Virus record (IMG/VR): IMGVR_UViG_3300025913_000013 | Span: 1-36,823 of that record | Length of the DNA: 36,823 nt | Direction: 5' to 3' (one strand) | Source of the DNA: a virus | Shown here: piece by piece, positions 1 to 6,206 of the stretch | How the letters are laid out: each line of letters begins with the position of its first letter | Position numbering within the stretch: position 1 is the stretch's first letter | The notes under the pieces: generated by a model | What the model was told of the DNA's origin: nothing | Seen by the model: the letters and a program-made list of their open reading frames with translations, nothing else | Databases searched by the model: none | Program-made: the position numbers and the translations under genes

Positions 1-127
1 CCAATGAGATTTGGCCCTTCAATTTCTCCGATTATGCCCAATGCTTATGGAACAGTTTATTATGATGGCACCATCATCACGACCGCAGACGCAGGATCGG
101 CAACTGATGTGTGGACATCTAACGGCC
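1..127. repeat. Terminal direct repeat, left copy
   Basis: Bases 1-127 are identical to 36697-36823. The length equals a k-mer size widely used by short-read assemblers, so this is most simply the overlap of a circular assembly graph. It would then mark a circular or circularly permuted molecule rather than a true biological terminal repeat. The repeat lies inside the spike reading frame, which stays open across the join. Confidence 0.95.
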
Positions 128-732
128 CCGGCGTAGCTCCTTCTTTCCAGCCAGTTGCAGCAAGCGGAGATGTGAGCGGCCCCGGCTCATCAACTGATAG
201 ATCAATTCCAACATGGGACGGTACGTCAGGGCAATTATTACAAGACAATCCCAATGCGATAATAGATGCCAATGGGGTTTATACAAATACAGATCAACCG
301 GCTTTCTATGCCTACCTAAATGCAAACACTGCAACCAATAAAACGGGTGATGGAACATTTGCAACTTTTGAATATGATACCCTAGCATTTGAAAGAGGGG
401 GATCGAATTTCAATACGGGCACGCATGAATATACAATTCCGAAATCAGGATTTTGGGAGTTTACCTTCACTCCTTATTGCTATAGGGTAGCAGGAACAAA
501 CAATGTCATGCTTGTCAATCTTAATGTCAATGGAACGAATTTCAGATTGTATGAAGTTGATTTTGAAAACTGTAACTCATCCGGAGAATTAATTTTGAAT
601 GGTACATGGGCAAATCTACTTACCGCCGGCGATGTGGTAAAAGTTGTTGTTGCCGTTGGAGGAGCCGCGGCGAATATCGGCTTTGGCGGTGGTTCCACAT
701 TGAACGCTTTCATTGGACGTTTGCTTTTCTAA
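1..732 (+). CDS. Tail spike, C-terminal part (gene continues from 35524 across the join)
   Basis: This is the 3' part of a gene that begins at 35524 and crosses the circular join. Position 1 is a codon boundary, and the whole protein would be about 634 residues, of which this part holds residue 392 onward. The last ~145 residues have the look of a C1q/TNF-like jelly-roll: alternating aromatic and small residues, a GxxTFATFEYDT stretch, a YTIPKSGFWEF strand and a hydrophobic FIGRLLF end. Such domains commonly cap and trimerise phage fibres and may bind receptors. A glycine/serine-rich linker precedes it. The ATG at position 4 is internal, not the real start. The fold is inferred by eye. Confidence 0.85.
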   Translation, partial: PMRFGPSISPIMPNAYGTVYYDGTIITTADAGSATDVWTSNGPGVAPSFQPVAASGDVSGPGSSTDRSIPTWDGTSGQLLQDNPNAIIDANGVYTNTDQPAFYAYLNANTATNKTGDGTFATFEYDTLAFERGGSNFNTGTHEYTIPKSGFWEFTFTPYCYRVAGTNNVMLVNLNVNGTNFRLYEVDFENCNSSGELILNGTWANLLTAGDVVKVVVAVGGAAANIGFGGGSTLNAFIGRLLF

Positions 733-748
733 AAAATAAACGCTAGAA

Positions 749-771
749 TCCCCCTTTTAACTATAGGGGGA
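749..771 (+). promoter_or_regulatory. Hairpin covering the ribosome binding site of the methyltransferase gene
   Basis: TCCCCC at 749-754 pairs with GGGGGA at 766-771 around an 11-base loop. The GGGGG arm is the only good Shine-Dalgarno sequence for the ATG at 774. Folding would therefore hide the binding site and lower translation. No U-tract follows, so it is not a classical terminator. The pairing is visible; the regulatory role is inference. Confidence 0.5.
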
Positions 772-773
772 AT

Positions 774-1505
774 ATGAAAAAACTTTTCAGTTTATTATCT
801 ATCTTATTTATTTTCAGTGCATTACATGCCGAGCCTTATCCTCATCGTTATGAGGGTATTATTCAGCATCAAGAAGAATATGCACTACCTTTAATTTCTG
901 CATGGATTCGCAGCAATCCGGTGATCTTAGAAGCTGGCGCCCATTATGGCATTGATACGCAGAAATTCGCAAAGATGTGGCCTAACGCTACAATTCTTAG
1001 CTTTGAGCCTAACCCTCACGCTTTTGAAAAACTCGTTGATGCAACCAAGGATTTTCCTCAAGTGCAGCCGATTAATCTAGCCTTGGCAAATTACAACGGG
1101 GAAGCTACTTTGCACGTCTGTTATGGGACAACCGGAGACGATGATCGCTTTGAAGGTGCAAGCTCTTTGCTGGACGCATCCGATGGTATGAAGATTCATT
1201 ATCAAGGCCCCGATGTTGTCGTGCCTTGCATGGTGCTTGATGATTGGTGCGAGCAAAACGCTGTCGATCGCATTGATTTCATGTGGTTAGATTTAGAAGG
1301 GATGGAGCTTCAAATTCTAAAATCATCACCCGACATCTTAAAGACTGTAAAAGTGATTTTCACCGAGACAAACTTTCAAGAATTCAGGAAGGGGATGACG
1401 CAATATGCCGAACTCCGCCAATTTTTAGAGGCCAATGGCTTTATTATGATGTGCCATTGGTATCGAGAAGGATTGCAAGGAAATGCTCTATTTCTACGGC
1501 GTTAG
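774..1505 (+). CDS. FkbM-family SAM-dependent methyltransferase with signal peptide
   Basis: This 243-residue protein has a classic N-terminal signal peptide: KK, a hydrophobic stretch, then a likely cut after ALHA at residue 19. A class I methyltransferase fold follows, with a SAM-binding motif ILEAGAHYGIDT at 51-62, acidic loop LSFEPNP, and the FkbM-type stretch WLDLEGMELQIL. FkbM enzymes usually O-methylate sugars or similar small groups. An exported version is odd because SAM is cytoplasmic; it may be a membrane-anchored or secreted effector. It sits 41 bases after the spike gene, in the position of a moron or late accessory gene. GGGGG at 766-770 fits the ATG start. The target is unknown. 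Confidence 0.85.
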   Translation: MKKLFSLLSILFIFSALHAEPYPHRYEGIIQHQEEYALPLISAWIRSNPVILEAGAHYGIDTQKFAKMWPNATILSFEPNPHAFEKLVDATKDFPQVQPINLALANYNGEATLHVCYGTTGDDDRFEGASSLLDASDGMKIHYQGPDVVVPCMVLDDWCEQNAVDRIDFMWLDLEGMELQILKSSPDILKTVKVIFTETNFQEFRKGMTQYAELRQFLEANGFIMMCHWYREGLQGNALFLRR

Positions 1506-1688
1506 ATCGATTTTGACGCCGGTTTCTATCTCGATGACTTTCTCAACTTCGGACTCAACAGGATTGTCCTTACCTAAGAAAATCACCGAGACGTAGCCGG
1601 CGGCAATACTAGCTATTATTATTACTATGATTTCCCATCTTTTGGACATGAAGTCCTTGATGGGATTTGCTATTTCCGGAGGAATCAT
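1494..1688 (-). CDS. Small single-helix membrane protein, lysis candidate
   Basis: This 64-residue protein has one transmembrane helix at about 20-38 (WEIIVIIIASIAAGYVSVIF), then an acidic tail with GKDNPVESEVEKVI and a TGVKIDLTP end. Its start overlaps the stop of the upstream lipoprotein gene as ATGA (1685-1688), so the two are probably translated as a coupled pair. A membrane protein paired with a small lipoprotein resembles phage holin or spanin arrangements, but no family is certain. Its 3' end overlaps the convergent methyltransferase gene by 12 bases. Function is inferred from topology and context only. Confidence 0.6.
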   Translation of the reverse strand: MIPPEIANPIKDFMSKRWEIIVIIIASIAAGYVSVIFLGKDNPVESEVEKVIEIETGVKIDLTP

Positions 1689-1867
1689 TTTGTGACCTTA
1701 ATCTCTGATCCCGGAGTTAGCGGCACCGTCACATTTGGAGATATGTTCGGTGTGTTGCTGGCTGTATCATCAATAACATCGTCCGCGGTGCCTTGAGTGT
1801 GCGCCATTGATACATTATAAGTGCAGCTCGAAAGTAGACACATAAGGGATAATAGCAAATATTTCAT
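1685..1867 (-). CDS. Small lipoprotein, spanin- or lysis-like candidate
   Basis: This 60-residue protein has a lipoprotein signal peptide, MKYLLLSLMCLLSSC, with lipobox LSSC. After lipidation the mature part would be about 45 residues, rich in Thr, Asp and Pro. I chose the ATG at 1867 rather than one seven codons upstream because AAGGAG lies six bases before it and the signal peptide then starts cleanly. It is translationally coupled to the one-helix protein downstream. A short outer-membrane lipoprotein beside an inner-membrane protein fits a two-component spanin, but the order and sequence are not diagnostic. It could also be a surface or exclusion lipoprotein. Confidence 0.65.
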   Translation of the reverse strand: MKYLLLSLMCLLSSCTYNVSMAHTQGTADDVIDDTASNTPNISPNVTVPLTPGSEIKVTK

Positions 1868-1901
1868 ACTTAACTCCTTTTCTTTCATCTTGCATAAACA
1901 C

Positions 1902-2771
1902 TTATTTTTGATCCAACATTATCGTCCAAGATGACGTTGATGATTTGCGGTATTTCTCTAGGTTAACACCTGATAATTCAGGAACGGAATCGTAATCGAT
2001 TCTTCCCTTAGTTACCTTTTTCATCACCTTAATTCCAGAGCCAAAACAGCTATCATCACCACATAGCTTCACTATCTCTTTTTTGTAGCTATCCTTCACT
2101 TCTTCTAGTGTTTTTATCTGTTCACAGAGTTTTCGGTATTCATTCGCATAAGAATACCACGCTCCGTTTTCGTTCATGTCTTTATAGTCTTTGTTTGTCA
2201 TTGGCGGGGCCTCAAAGAACACAACTCTTTGCCAAAATTCATTAGCTTTTTTCATGTAATCCGCAAGCCATTCACGATTGATTTTCTCCTCAATCACACG
2301 CGGCCCGGACTTGTGCCAACTAAGATAAAAGCACATCTCCGGGATGTTATCACAGGCGCGATATTGGTGCTGCATCTGCATAGAATGAAAGTCGGGAGGG
2401 CCGCCATTCAAGCCGAAATGATACTGATCTCCATTCGATTTGATCTCTAAAATGTACTTACCGCACTTGCTTAGTCCGTCAAGAGAAGCGCCAATAAAGT
2501 TAAACTCATCGCTTTCAACGCAGCAAGGCTCCATTTCTAGGCCATACTCTTTGTTAAACCATTCTCTAGCAATTGGCTCGTCTCTTTTTCCTCGGCGCAT
2601 TGGCTCCGTTTCTTGCTGTTCGGGTATTAAACCGAGTTTTCTTTGCCATCCTTTATATGGTGTGACATAAGGAGAGGCTCCCATAAGCATAGGCGCATCT
2701 GTTGCAGTCAATAAACCACGTCTCCAAACAAGCCAAGCATCTGATCCTTGGTCAAATTCTACTTTACGCAT
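1902..2771 (-). CDS. YqaJ/lambda-type recombination exonuclease
   Basis: This 289-residue protein carries the hallmarks of the YqaJ (lambda Exo-like) nuclease family. QGSDAWLVWRRG at 8-19 is the N-terminal helix motif, RRGKRDEPIAREWF lies at 59-72, Asp98 in SLDG and Glu109-x-Lys111 in LEIKS form the metal-binding D...ExK core, and MQMQHQY follows. Such enzymes degrade one strand from DNA ends and hand the 3' overhang to an annealing protein. The Erf-like gene two genes upstream is the expected partner. The C-terminal third is a Lys/Glu-rich helical region. GGGG lies seven bases before the ATG. Confidence 0.88.
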   Translation of the reverse strand: MRKVEFDQGSDAWLVWRRGLLTATDAPMLMGASPYVTPYKGWQRKLGLIPEQQETEPMRRGKRDEPIAREWFNKEYGLEMEPCCVESDEFNFIGASLDGLSKCGKYILEIKSNGDQYHFGLNGGPPDFHSMQMQHQYRACDNIPEMCFYLSWHKSGPRVIEEKINREWLADYMKKANEFWQRVVFFEAPPMTNKDYKDMNENGAWYSYANEYRKLCEQIKTLEEVKDSYKKEIVKLCGDDSCFGSGIKVMKKVTKGRIDYDSVPELSGVNLEKYRKSSTSSWTIMLDQK

Positions 2772-2772
2772 T

Positions 2773-3168
2773 TTAAACCCCGTATAATTTATGATTAGAT
2801 TGATGCTCTATTTCCTGTTCAGCAAAACAAAGATAACCAACGTTAATTAAAACCCATTGTTTGTTTTCTAAATCAAACATAAACTTAGGGTTAATATTGT
2901 TTCTGTCATACATTACATTAAGAAATACTCTATTTCCAAAGTGACGGCCAAATCTGATTGGATATTGAAAACTTTCAATCGAGAAAGCTCCCTCATCTAA
3001 CAAGTAAATCTCAATCAGGCTCCCATCTTCAAGCCATCCCCTTGTTAATTCATTCAGAGTAGGCAGCATATAAACCTTTTGGTCGTTCCTGAGCAAATTA
3101 ACTCCTAACTTTAAATTAGGAGCTTGGGGTTTTAACATTTGTGGCTTATGAAGATTACAATTACACAT
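2773..3168 (-). CDS. Hypothetical protein between annealing protein and exonuclease
   Basis: This 131-residue protein is not recognised. The N-terminus is Cys/Pro-rich (MCNCNLHKPQ), and the rest has mixed beta-type segments such as GRHFGNRVFLNVMYDRN. It overlaps the end of the Erf-like gene by eight bases, and the exonuclease begins one base past its stop, so it is embedded in the recombination operon. GAGG lies upstream of the ATG. A role as a recombination accessory is plausible from location only. Confidence 0.7.
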   Translation of the reverse strand: MCNCNLHKPQMLKPQAPNLKLGVNLLRNDQKVYMLPTLNELTRGWLEDGSLIEIYLLDEGAFSIESFQYPIRFGRHFGNRVFLNVMYDRNNINPKFMFDLENKQWVLINVGYLCFAEQEIEHQSNHKLYGV

Positions 3169-3874
3169 GCGCTACCTCTAGTTTTTGCTGTTCGATTTTC
3201 TGTTGCTCAACGTATTTCACTGCGTTCTCAAATGCGCCTAAAACCTTTTGGAAGGAATCAACAAGCAAATCTTCGATCTTGTCGGCTTTAAGATTGGAAG
3301 ACATCCAAGAATAAAGTTTTCCTTTGCTGTCTTTATCAAGTTTCGATTCAAGAGATTTGATCGCATTCACTTGCTGAGGGTTTATCTTAACCGCTTGAGC
3401 TGGTTGGGGTGTTGGAGCTGGACGCGGCGGCTGTCTTACTGGCTCCTCTTGTCTACCTCTACCAACGGCCGCTTCCCCGTCGTCATCTCCTTCCTCGTCG
3501 GCAACAATTCCAACCATTCCGCATAAGCTATAACGCTTAGCGTACGTCATGGCTGAGCCGATCCCTTGGCTATCCATCTTCGAGGGAATGAGGGGGAATT
3601 CTGATTTCATCCATTGGCCGGAAGTATGAGCGAGCATTGTTACAAGATTCAACTTGCCATCAATGGTTTCGCAATACTGAATCGGTGCCAATCCATTTTC
3701 GGAAAGAGGGCCACGGCAAGCATCCATGCAGCTTGTAAAATCAGCGTATCGAGTTTTAAAGTGTGGATTCACACGGTTAAACACGGCTGGTTTCATCACG
3801 CCTTGAGCTTTTGCCAAGGCTGCGACGAATTCTTTTATCTCTGGTGAGTGACTAATTTTCAATTCGGGATTCAT
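3161..3874 (-). CDS. Erf-family single-strand annealing protein
   Basis: This 237-residue protein matches the ERF family of phage annealing proteins. The N-terminal domain has the typical LAKAQGVMKPAVFN entry, NPHFKTRYADF (the common N..fKskYadl motif), LSENGLAPIQ, TMLAHTSGQWM, and the core MDSQGIGSAMTYAKRYSLCGMVGI ending in DEEGDDDG. A Pro/Arg linker then leads to a helical C-terminal region. These proteins anneal complementary single strands and form rings during circularisation or recombination of phage DNA. Together with the exonuclease it makes a Red-like pair. AAGGAG precedes the ATG. Confidence 0.9.
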   Translation of the reverse strand: MNPELKISHSPEIKEFVAALAKAQGVMKPAVFNRVNPHFKTRYADFTSCMDACRGPLSENGLAPIQYCETIDGKLNLVTMLAHTSGQWMKSEFPLIPSKMDSQGIGSAMTYAKRYSLCGMVGIVADEEGDDDGEAAVGRGRQEEPVRQPPRPAPTPQPAQAVKINPQQVNAIKSLESKLDKDSKGKLYSWMSSNLKADKIEDLLVDSFQKVLGAFENAVKYVEQQKIEQQKLEVAHV

Positions 3875-3885
3875 AATTTTTCTCC

Positions 3886-4080
3886 TTAAATTTGGCTGAG
3901 TAGTTTTTGACTAATTTTTTCATATGCTTCGGGAAAACAAACACTAAGATCGATCATAATGCTGCCTAAAACACCTTGAAGTGTGCCGACACACCCGGCA
4001 TAGGCGTAATCGCCATGATCTTTTTTGCATTTATCTAGTGTTGTATCTACAAACTTGTTAGCTATTTCCCATGATTCCAT
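3886..4080 (-). CDS. Hypothetical protein, first gene of the recombination operon
   Basis: This 64-residue, mostly helical protein begins MESWEIANKFVDT and contains two internal cysteines. No family is recognised. It lies 11 bases upstream of the Erf-like gene on the same strand. AAGGA sits in the leader and the leader also holds a 17-bp box shared with the partition locus. It is probably the promoter-proximal member of the annealing-protein/exonuclease transcript. Confidence 0.65.
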   Translation of the reverse strand: MESWEIANKFVDTTLDKCKKDHGDYAYAGCVGTLQGVLGSIMIDLSVCFPEAYEKISQKLLSQI

Positions 4081-4111
4081 TGTGTTTTTCCTTTGTTATC
4101 TTAACATTTTA

Positions 4112-4128
4112 TGTATTTTCCATGTACA
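4112..4128. promoter_or_regulatory. Partition-type 17-bp box upstream of the recombination operon
   Basis: TGTATTTTCCATGTACA is a partly palindromic 17-mer. It closely resembles the boxes at 13442-13458, 14127-14143, 14171-14187 and 10727-10743. A second TGTACA lies at 4145-4150, 22 bases away, about two helical turns. The surrounding 4081-4260 interval is AT-rich and must hold the promoter for the minus-strand genes starting at 4080, though no strong -35/-10 pair stands out. The protein that binds is not known; the ribbon-helix-helix protein encoded at 13166 is a candidate. Confidence 0.5.
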
Positions 4129-4261
4129 TTTTATATATATCGCATGTACACGATTAAAGCCATGTTCTTTTTGTGGTTGAACATATTTCTTGCACATTTT
4201 TAAATAATTCACTATACCTACATACGCATAGATTCCTCTAGTTTTTGTTAAGGTTGATAAT

Positions 4262-4285
4262 AGGGTGTGATGGTGGTCACACCCT
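4262..4285 (-). terminator. Perfect hairpin after the 4979-4293 genes
   Basis: AGGGTGTGA (4262-4270) pairs perfectly with TCACACCCT (4277-4285) around a six-base loop. It lies eight bases past the last minus-strand gene of the 4979-4293 cluster. On the plus strand it is followed by GTTTTCTTT and on the minus strand by ATTATC. It could end the early minus transcript, stop antisense plus transcription, or both. The U-tract is better in the plus direction, so the orientation is uncertain. Confidence 0.55.
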
Positions 4286-4292
4286 GTTTTCT

Positions 4293-4481
4293 TTAATAGC
4301 TACACATCAAGCAATAATTGCATCCGCTGCCTGAACATCGGGGACAACAATCGTCATCACAGTCATGTTCTTCCGTTTCACAATCATAATCATCCTCATC
4401 GTCATGGCATTCGTCCAACTCTACGCCATGTATGGACATTATTTCTGAATGGCTCCATTGGCCCCAATATGCACAGGACAT
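4293..4481 (-). CDS. Cys/Asp-rich small protein with zinc-ribbon-like end
   Basis: This 62-residue protein has a very acidic middle (DDEDDYDCETEEHDCDDD) and a Cys-rich C-terminus CCPRCSGSGCNYCLMC. That end resembles the CxxCxGxG knuckles of DnaJ-type zinc domains. It probably binds zinc and may act as a small adaptor or inhibitor, but no specific function can be assigned. It is the last gene of a three-gene minus-strand cluster and starts one base beyond the stop of its upstream neighbour. Confidence 0.6.
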   Translation of the reverse strand: MSCAYWGQWSHSEIMSIHGVELDECHDDEDDYDCETEEHDCDDDCCPRCSGSGCNYCLMCSY

Positions 4482-4482
4482 T

Positions 4483-4764
4483 TTAACCCCTATTTCCTAA
4501 AACTTTTTCAATAAATTCAAACATTTCTTCGATAGTCTGAACGTTCATAGGAATACCAGCTTGAAAGATAAACCCAAATCGCAAACCACATAATAAACCT
4601 TCAACGTTGTAGTTGCCGGAAATTTCATAATCCTTTCCCTTAACATTCCAAATGTTAATGCCGAAATTGCCGCCCGATTTATTTTTATTATGCCATCTAA
4701 AACACACCCGTTCGGCGTCAAGTTTTTTCTTTATAACGATACTTTTTAAATCTTTTATATTCAT
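4483..4764 (-). CDS. Hypothetical early protein
   Basis: This 93-residue protein is not recognised. It is basic at the N-terminus (MNIKDLKSIVIKKKLDAERV) and has beta-rich middle segments with several glycines, then a helical end containing TIEEMFEFIEKVL. It is the middle gene of a tight cluster driven from the promoter at 5027-5056. Position next to a repressor-like switch suggests an early regulatory or host-takeover role, but nothing in the sequence proves it. Confidence 0.6.
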   Translation of the reverse strand: MNIKDLKSIVIKKKLDAERVCFRWHNKNKSGGNFGINIWNVKGKDYEISGNYNVEGLLCGLRFGFIFQAGIPMNVQTIEEMFEFIEKVLGNRG

Positions 4765-4775
4765 CGCTGTTTTCC

Positions 4776-4979
4776 TTATGAATTGATGGTGTTTATGTAC
4801 TGTGTCAAACCGAACATGGATTCTAAATCACGCAAATCGTTAGCATGCTTGTGCATTTGCCAGCTCATCTGCTCTAAATAGTATGCCCAATCCGTGTTAT
4901 AGTTCTTCGGCTCATTTGCCGCTTTCTCTAGTGCTTGGCTCATTAACTCTAGGTTACTGATTGCTTCCTTGGTATTCAT
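4776..4979 (-). CDS. Hypothetical early protein, first gene after the leftward promoter
   Basis: This 67-residue protein is predicted to be all helical (ISNLELMSQALEKAANEPK, then WAYYLEQMSWQMHKHANDL). No family is recognised. Its leader carries AAGGAG before the ATG, and the start site of a strong minus-strand promoter lies about 40 bases upstream. It is therefore among the first genes expressed when the operator at 5030-5047 is free. Small helical proteins in this place are often anti-repressors or regulators; that is inference. Confidence 0.6.
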   Translation of the reverse strand: MNTKEAISNLELMSQALEKAANEPKNYNTDWAYYLEQMSWQMHKHANDLRDLESMFGLTQYINTINS

Positions 4980-4993
4980 AGGGCGTCTCCTTC

Positions 4994-5022
4994 TTGACTT
5001 TAAGTCTGGTTTCTGTTATGTT
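4994..5022 (+). promoter_or_regulatory. Rightward promoter of the HTH regulator gene (candidate)
   Basis: TTGACT (4994-4999) and TATGTT (5017-5022) are separated by 17 bases, giving 5/6 and 4/6 matches to the vegetative consensus. The predicted start is near 5029, directly at the edge of the palindrome 5030-5047. The regulator gene begins at 5100. Occupation of the palindrome would block early elongation, which suggests autorepression. Confidence 0.45.
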
Positions 5023-5026
5023 ATAC

Positions 5027-5056
5027 ACTATACAAGTTAACTTGTATTTATGTCAA
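5027..5056 (-). promoter_or_regulatory. Strong leftward early promoter
   Basis: Read on the minus strand, TTGACA (plus 5051-5056) is a perfect -35, and TATAGT (plus 5027-5032) is a 5/6 -10, with an 18-base spacer. The start would be near 5020, leading to the gene that starts at 4979. The spacer and part of the -10 are occupied by the palindrome 5030-5047, so a bound repressor would exclude RNA polymerase. Confidence 0.7.
5030..5047. promoter_or_regulatory. 18-bp perfect palindromic operator
   Basis: ATACAAGTTAACTTGTAT is a perfect 18-bp palindrome. It lies inside the leftward promoter spacer and at the start point of the rightward promoter, which leads to a Cro/CI-like HTH gene. This is the geometry of a compact divergent switch with one operator. 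No second copy was noticed elsewhere in the window. The palindrome is a direct observation; the identity of the binding protein is inferred from adjacency. Confidence 0.7.
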
Positions 5057-5099
5057 TGCGAAATGATACGAACACCAAAAAAAACATGGAGAATCATGC

Positions 5100-5327
5100 G
5101 TGAATAAGCTAGAAAAATACCTAAAACATCGAAGCGTTTCTCAACGTGGATTCGCTAAGAAAATAGGAACGTCACCTAACAATTTAAGCTCATTAATCAG
5201 GGGAAAAAGCATGCCGAGTTTATTGCTTGCTTATGAGATTGAAAAAAAGACGGGCGGCCTTGTAACCTTATATGATTGGATACCGGAAGATGTGAAAAAA
5301 GACAGTCAAGAAACAGACGATGAATAG
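5100..5327 (+). CDS. Small XRE/Cro-like HTH regulator
   Basis: This 75-residue protein is almost entirely one helix-turn-helix domain. SQRGFAKKIGTSPNNLSSLIRGKSMPSL at about 14-41 has the expected Q..fA.kiG.s..nlS..i.G pattern of XRE-family DNA-binding proteins. No dimerisation or RecA-cleavage domain is present, so it resembles Cro or a short plasmid repressor more than lambda CI. The start is GTG at 5100 with GGAG upstream. It probably binds the palindrome 5030-5047 and controls both divergent promoters. Confidence 0.8.
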   Translation: MNKLEKYLKHRSVSQRGFAKKIGTSPNNLSSLIRGKSMPSLLLAYEIEKKTGGLVTLYDWIPEDVKKDSQETDDE

Positions 5328-5380
5328 CAGAAAAATGAAAAGAGTATTTGCTTAAAATTATAAAAAATAATATTAAAGAA

Positions 5381-5412
5381 AGAGCATGCCCGACGCCAAT
5401 CAAACATGCTCT
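5381..5412 (+). promoter_or_regulatory. Hairpin downstream of the regulator gene
   Basis: AGAGCATG (5381-5388) pairs perfectly with CATGCTCT (5405-5412), with a 16-base loop. A second small hairpin, ACTCG/CGAGT at 5434-5446, follows. No U-tract is present after either. They lie in the 144-base gap between the regulator gene and the next gene, so they may be a weak terminator, an RNA stability element, or protein-binding dyads. Confidence 0.4.
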
Positions 5413-5471
5413 ATAGGGACAAGGATATAATTTACTCGCTGCGAGTGTATTACTCCCTTAGATAAAAATCA

Positions 5472-5759
5472 ATGTCTATTGTGAGGATCATGAACGACTA
5501 CGCAGAATTCCCACCTTTGGATTCTTTCAAAAGAGTCCTCCGAAGTAGCCCCCAATCAGCCGATTTATTCGCCTCGTTATGGAAGCTAAAACCGAAATCC
5601 AATCGGATTTCAATCAAAAGAAAAGACATCAAGAAAAACTTTTTGATTTCACCAACCCTTTTTCGGAATCACTTGTTGGCAATAGGCCGATTAGAGCTTA
5701 TCACTTTTGAAGAAACGACAGATTTTTTTCTTATAGATTTCTATGAAAATGACAACTAA
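5472..5759 (+). CDS. Hypothetical protein, possible winged-helix
   Basis: This 95-residue protein is basic and unrecognised. The central part, with SADLFASLWKL, then SIKRKDIKKNFLISPTLFRNHLLAIGRLELITFEET, has the spacing of a winged helix-turn-helix: a recognition helix around SPTLFRNHLLAIG, then a strand. It could be a second regulator or a replication accessory in the switch region. The start at 5472 has no clear ribosome site; an ATG at 5490 with GAGG close upstream is an alternative. Confidence 0.6.
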   Translation: MSIVRIMNDYAEFPPLDSFKRVLRSSPQSADLFASLWKLKPKSNRISIKRKDIKKNFLISPTLFRNHLLAIGRLELITFEETTDFFLIDFYENDN

Positions 5760-6048
5760 TCGGCTCCCCATATGCAAAGAATGCAAAACAAGGATTCAAA
5801 ATTATGGCTTTATCTGTCTTGATATTATGGCTCAGATTTGTACAAACACCATGCGCCTTGATATCAGCTATTATCACGAGTATTACAGCCCGGACTATCT
5901 CAAAACAATTGTTAAATTCCTCGAATCTAAGCGTTTGGTTGTCACAACCGACATCGACGGATTCAGGGTCGCCATGCGTCCGAATATCAAACATGGACAT
6001 TACGACAAGCAAAAACGAATGTTTTGTTGGTGCAAAGACAGATGTTAA
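5743..6048 (+). CDS. Hypothetical protein with Cys pairs
   Basis: This 101-residue protein begins with a CKECKTRI knuckle at about 11-18 and ends with CWCKDRC, enough cysteines for one zinc site. The middle (SPDYLKTIVKFLESKRLVVTTDIDGFRVAM) looks like a helix followed by two strands, as in a small winged-helix domain. It overlaps the previous gene by 17 bases, so the two are probably co-translated. No family is recognised. A role in control of replication or lysogeny is possible from position between the switch and the replication gene. Confidence 0.6.
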   Translation: MKMTTNRLPICKECKTRIQNYGFICLDIMAQICTNTMRLDISYYHEYYSPDYLKTIVKFLESKRLVVTTDIDGFRVAMRPNIKHGHYDKQKRMFCWCKDRC

Positions 6049-6067
6049 TTGTAATGAATTTAATTCT

Positions 6068-6073
6068 TATGAT
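6068..6073 (+). promoter_or_regulatory. Weak candidate -10 for a replication-gene leader transcript
   Basis: TATGAT at 6068-6073 matches the -10 consensus 5/6. A poor -35 (TTAATT) lies 17 bases upstream, inside the end of the previous gene. If used, the transcript would start near 6080 and begin with the hairpins at 6088-6172. The call rests only on the hexamers and is weak. Confidence 0.25.
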
Positions 6074-6087
6074 ATCGTGACAAAAAA

Positions 6088-6116
6088 AAACACCCGGATT
6101 CGCTGTCCGAGTGTTT
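6088..6116 (+). terminator. Terminator or attenuator upstream of the replication gene
   Basis: AAACACCCGGA (6088-6098) pairs with TCCGAGTGTTT (6106-6116) with one C-A mismatch and a seven-base loop. The right arm ends in a run of four T. Another run of A before the left arm would allow some bidirectional use. It lies 39 bases after the 101-residue gene and 90 bases before the replication gene start, so it can both end the regulatory transcript and attenuate replication gene expression. Confidence 0.6.
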
Positions 6117-6127
6117 TAAATTGTGCG

Positions 6128-6172
6128 GCATGCAACCGACATTGGGCCTTGGTAATCCCAATATTAGCATGC
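6128..6172 (+). promoter_or_regulatory. Nested inverted repeats in the replication gene leader
   Basis: An outer pair, GCATGC at 6128-6133 and 6167-6172, encloses an inner perfect pair, ATTGGG at 6141-6146 and CCCAAT at 6157-6162. The arrangement predicts a two-part RNA stem ending about 35 bases before the ATG at 6207. Such leaders often control translation of plasmid replication proteins, sometimes with an antisense RNA. The pairing is visible; the function is inference. Confidence 0.45.
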
Positions 6173-6206
6173 TACGCAAATTTAATCAACATTTTTGCGA
6201 GATGCT

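Noticed and set aside
6195-6206. TTG start of the initiator gene at 6195
   Set aside because: An ATG four codons later is the simpler start, and neither has a strong ribosome site.
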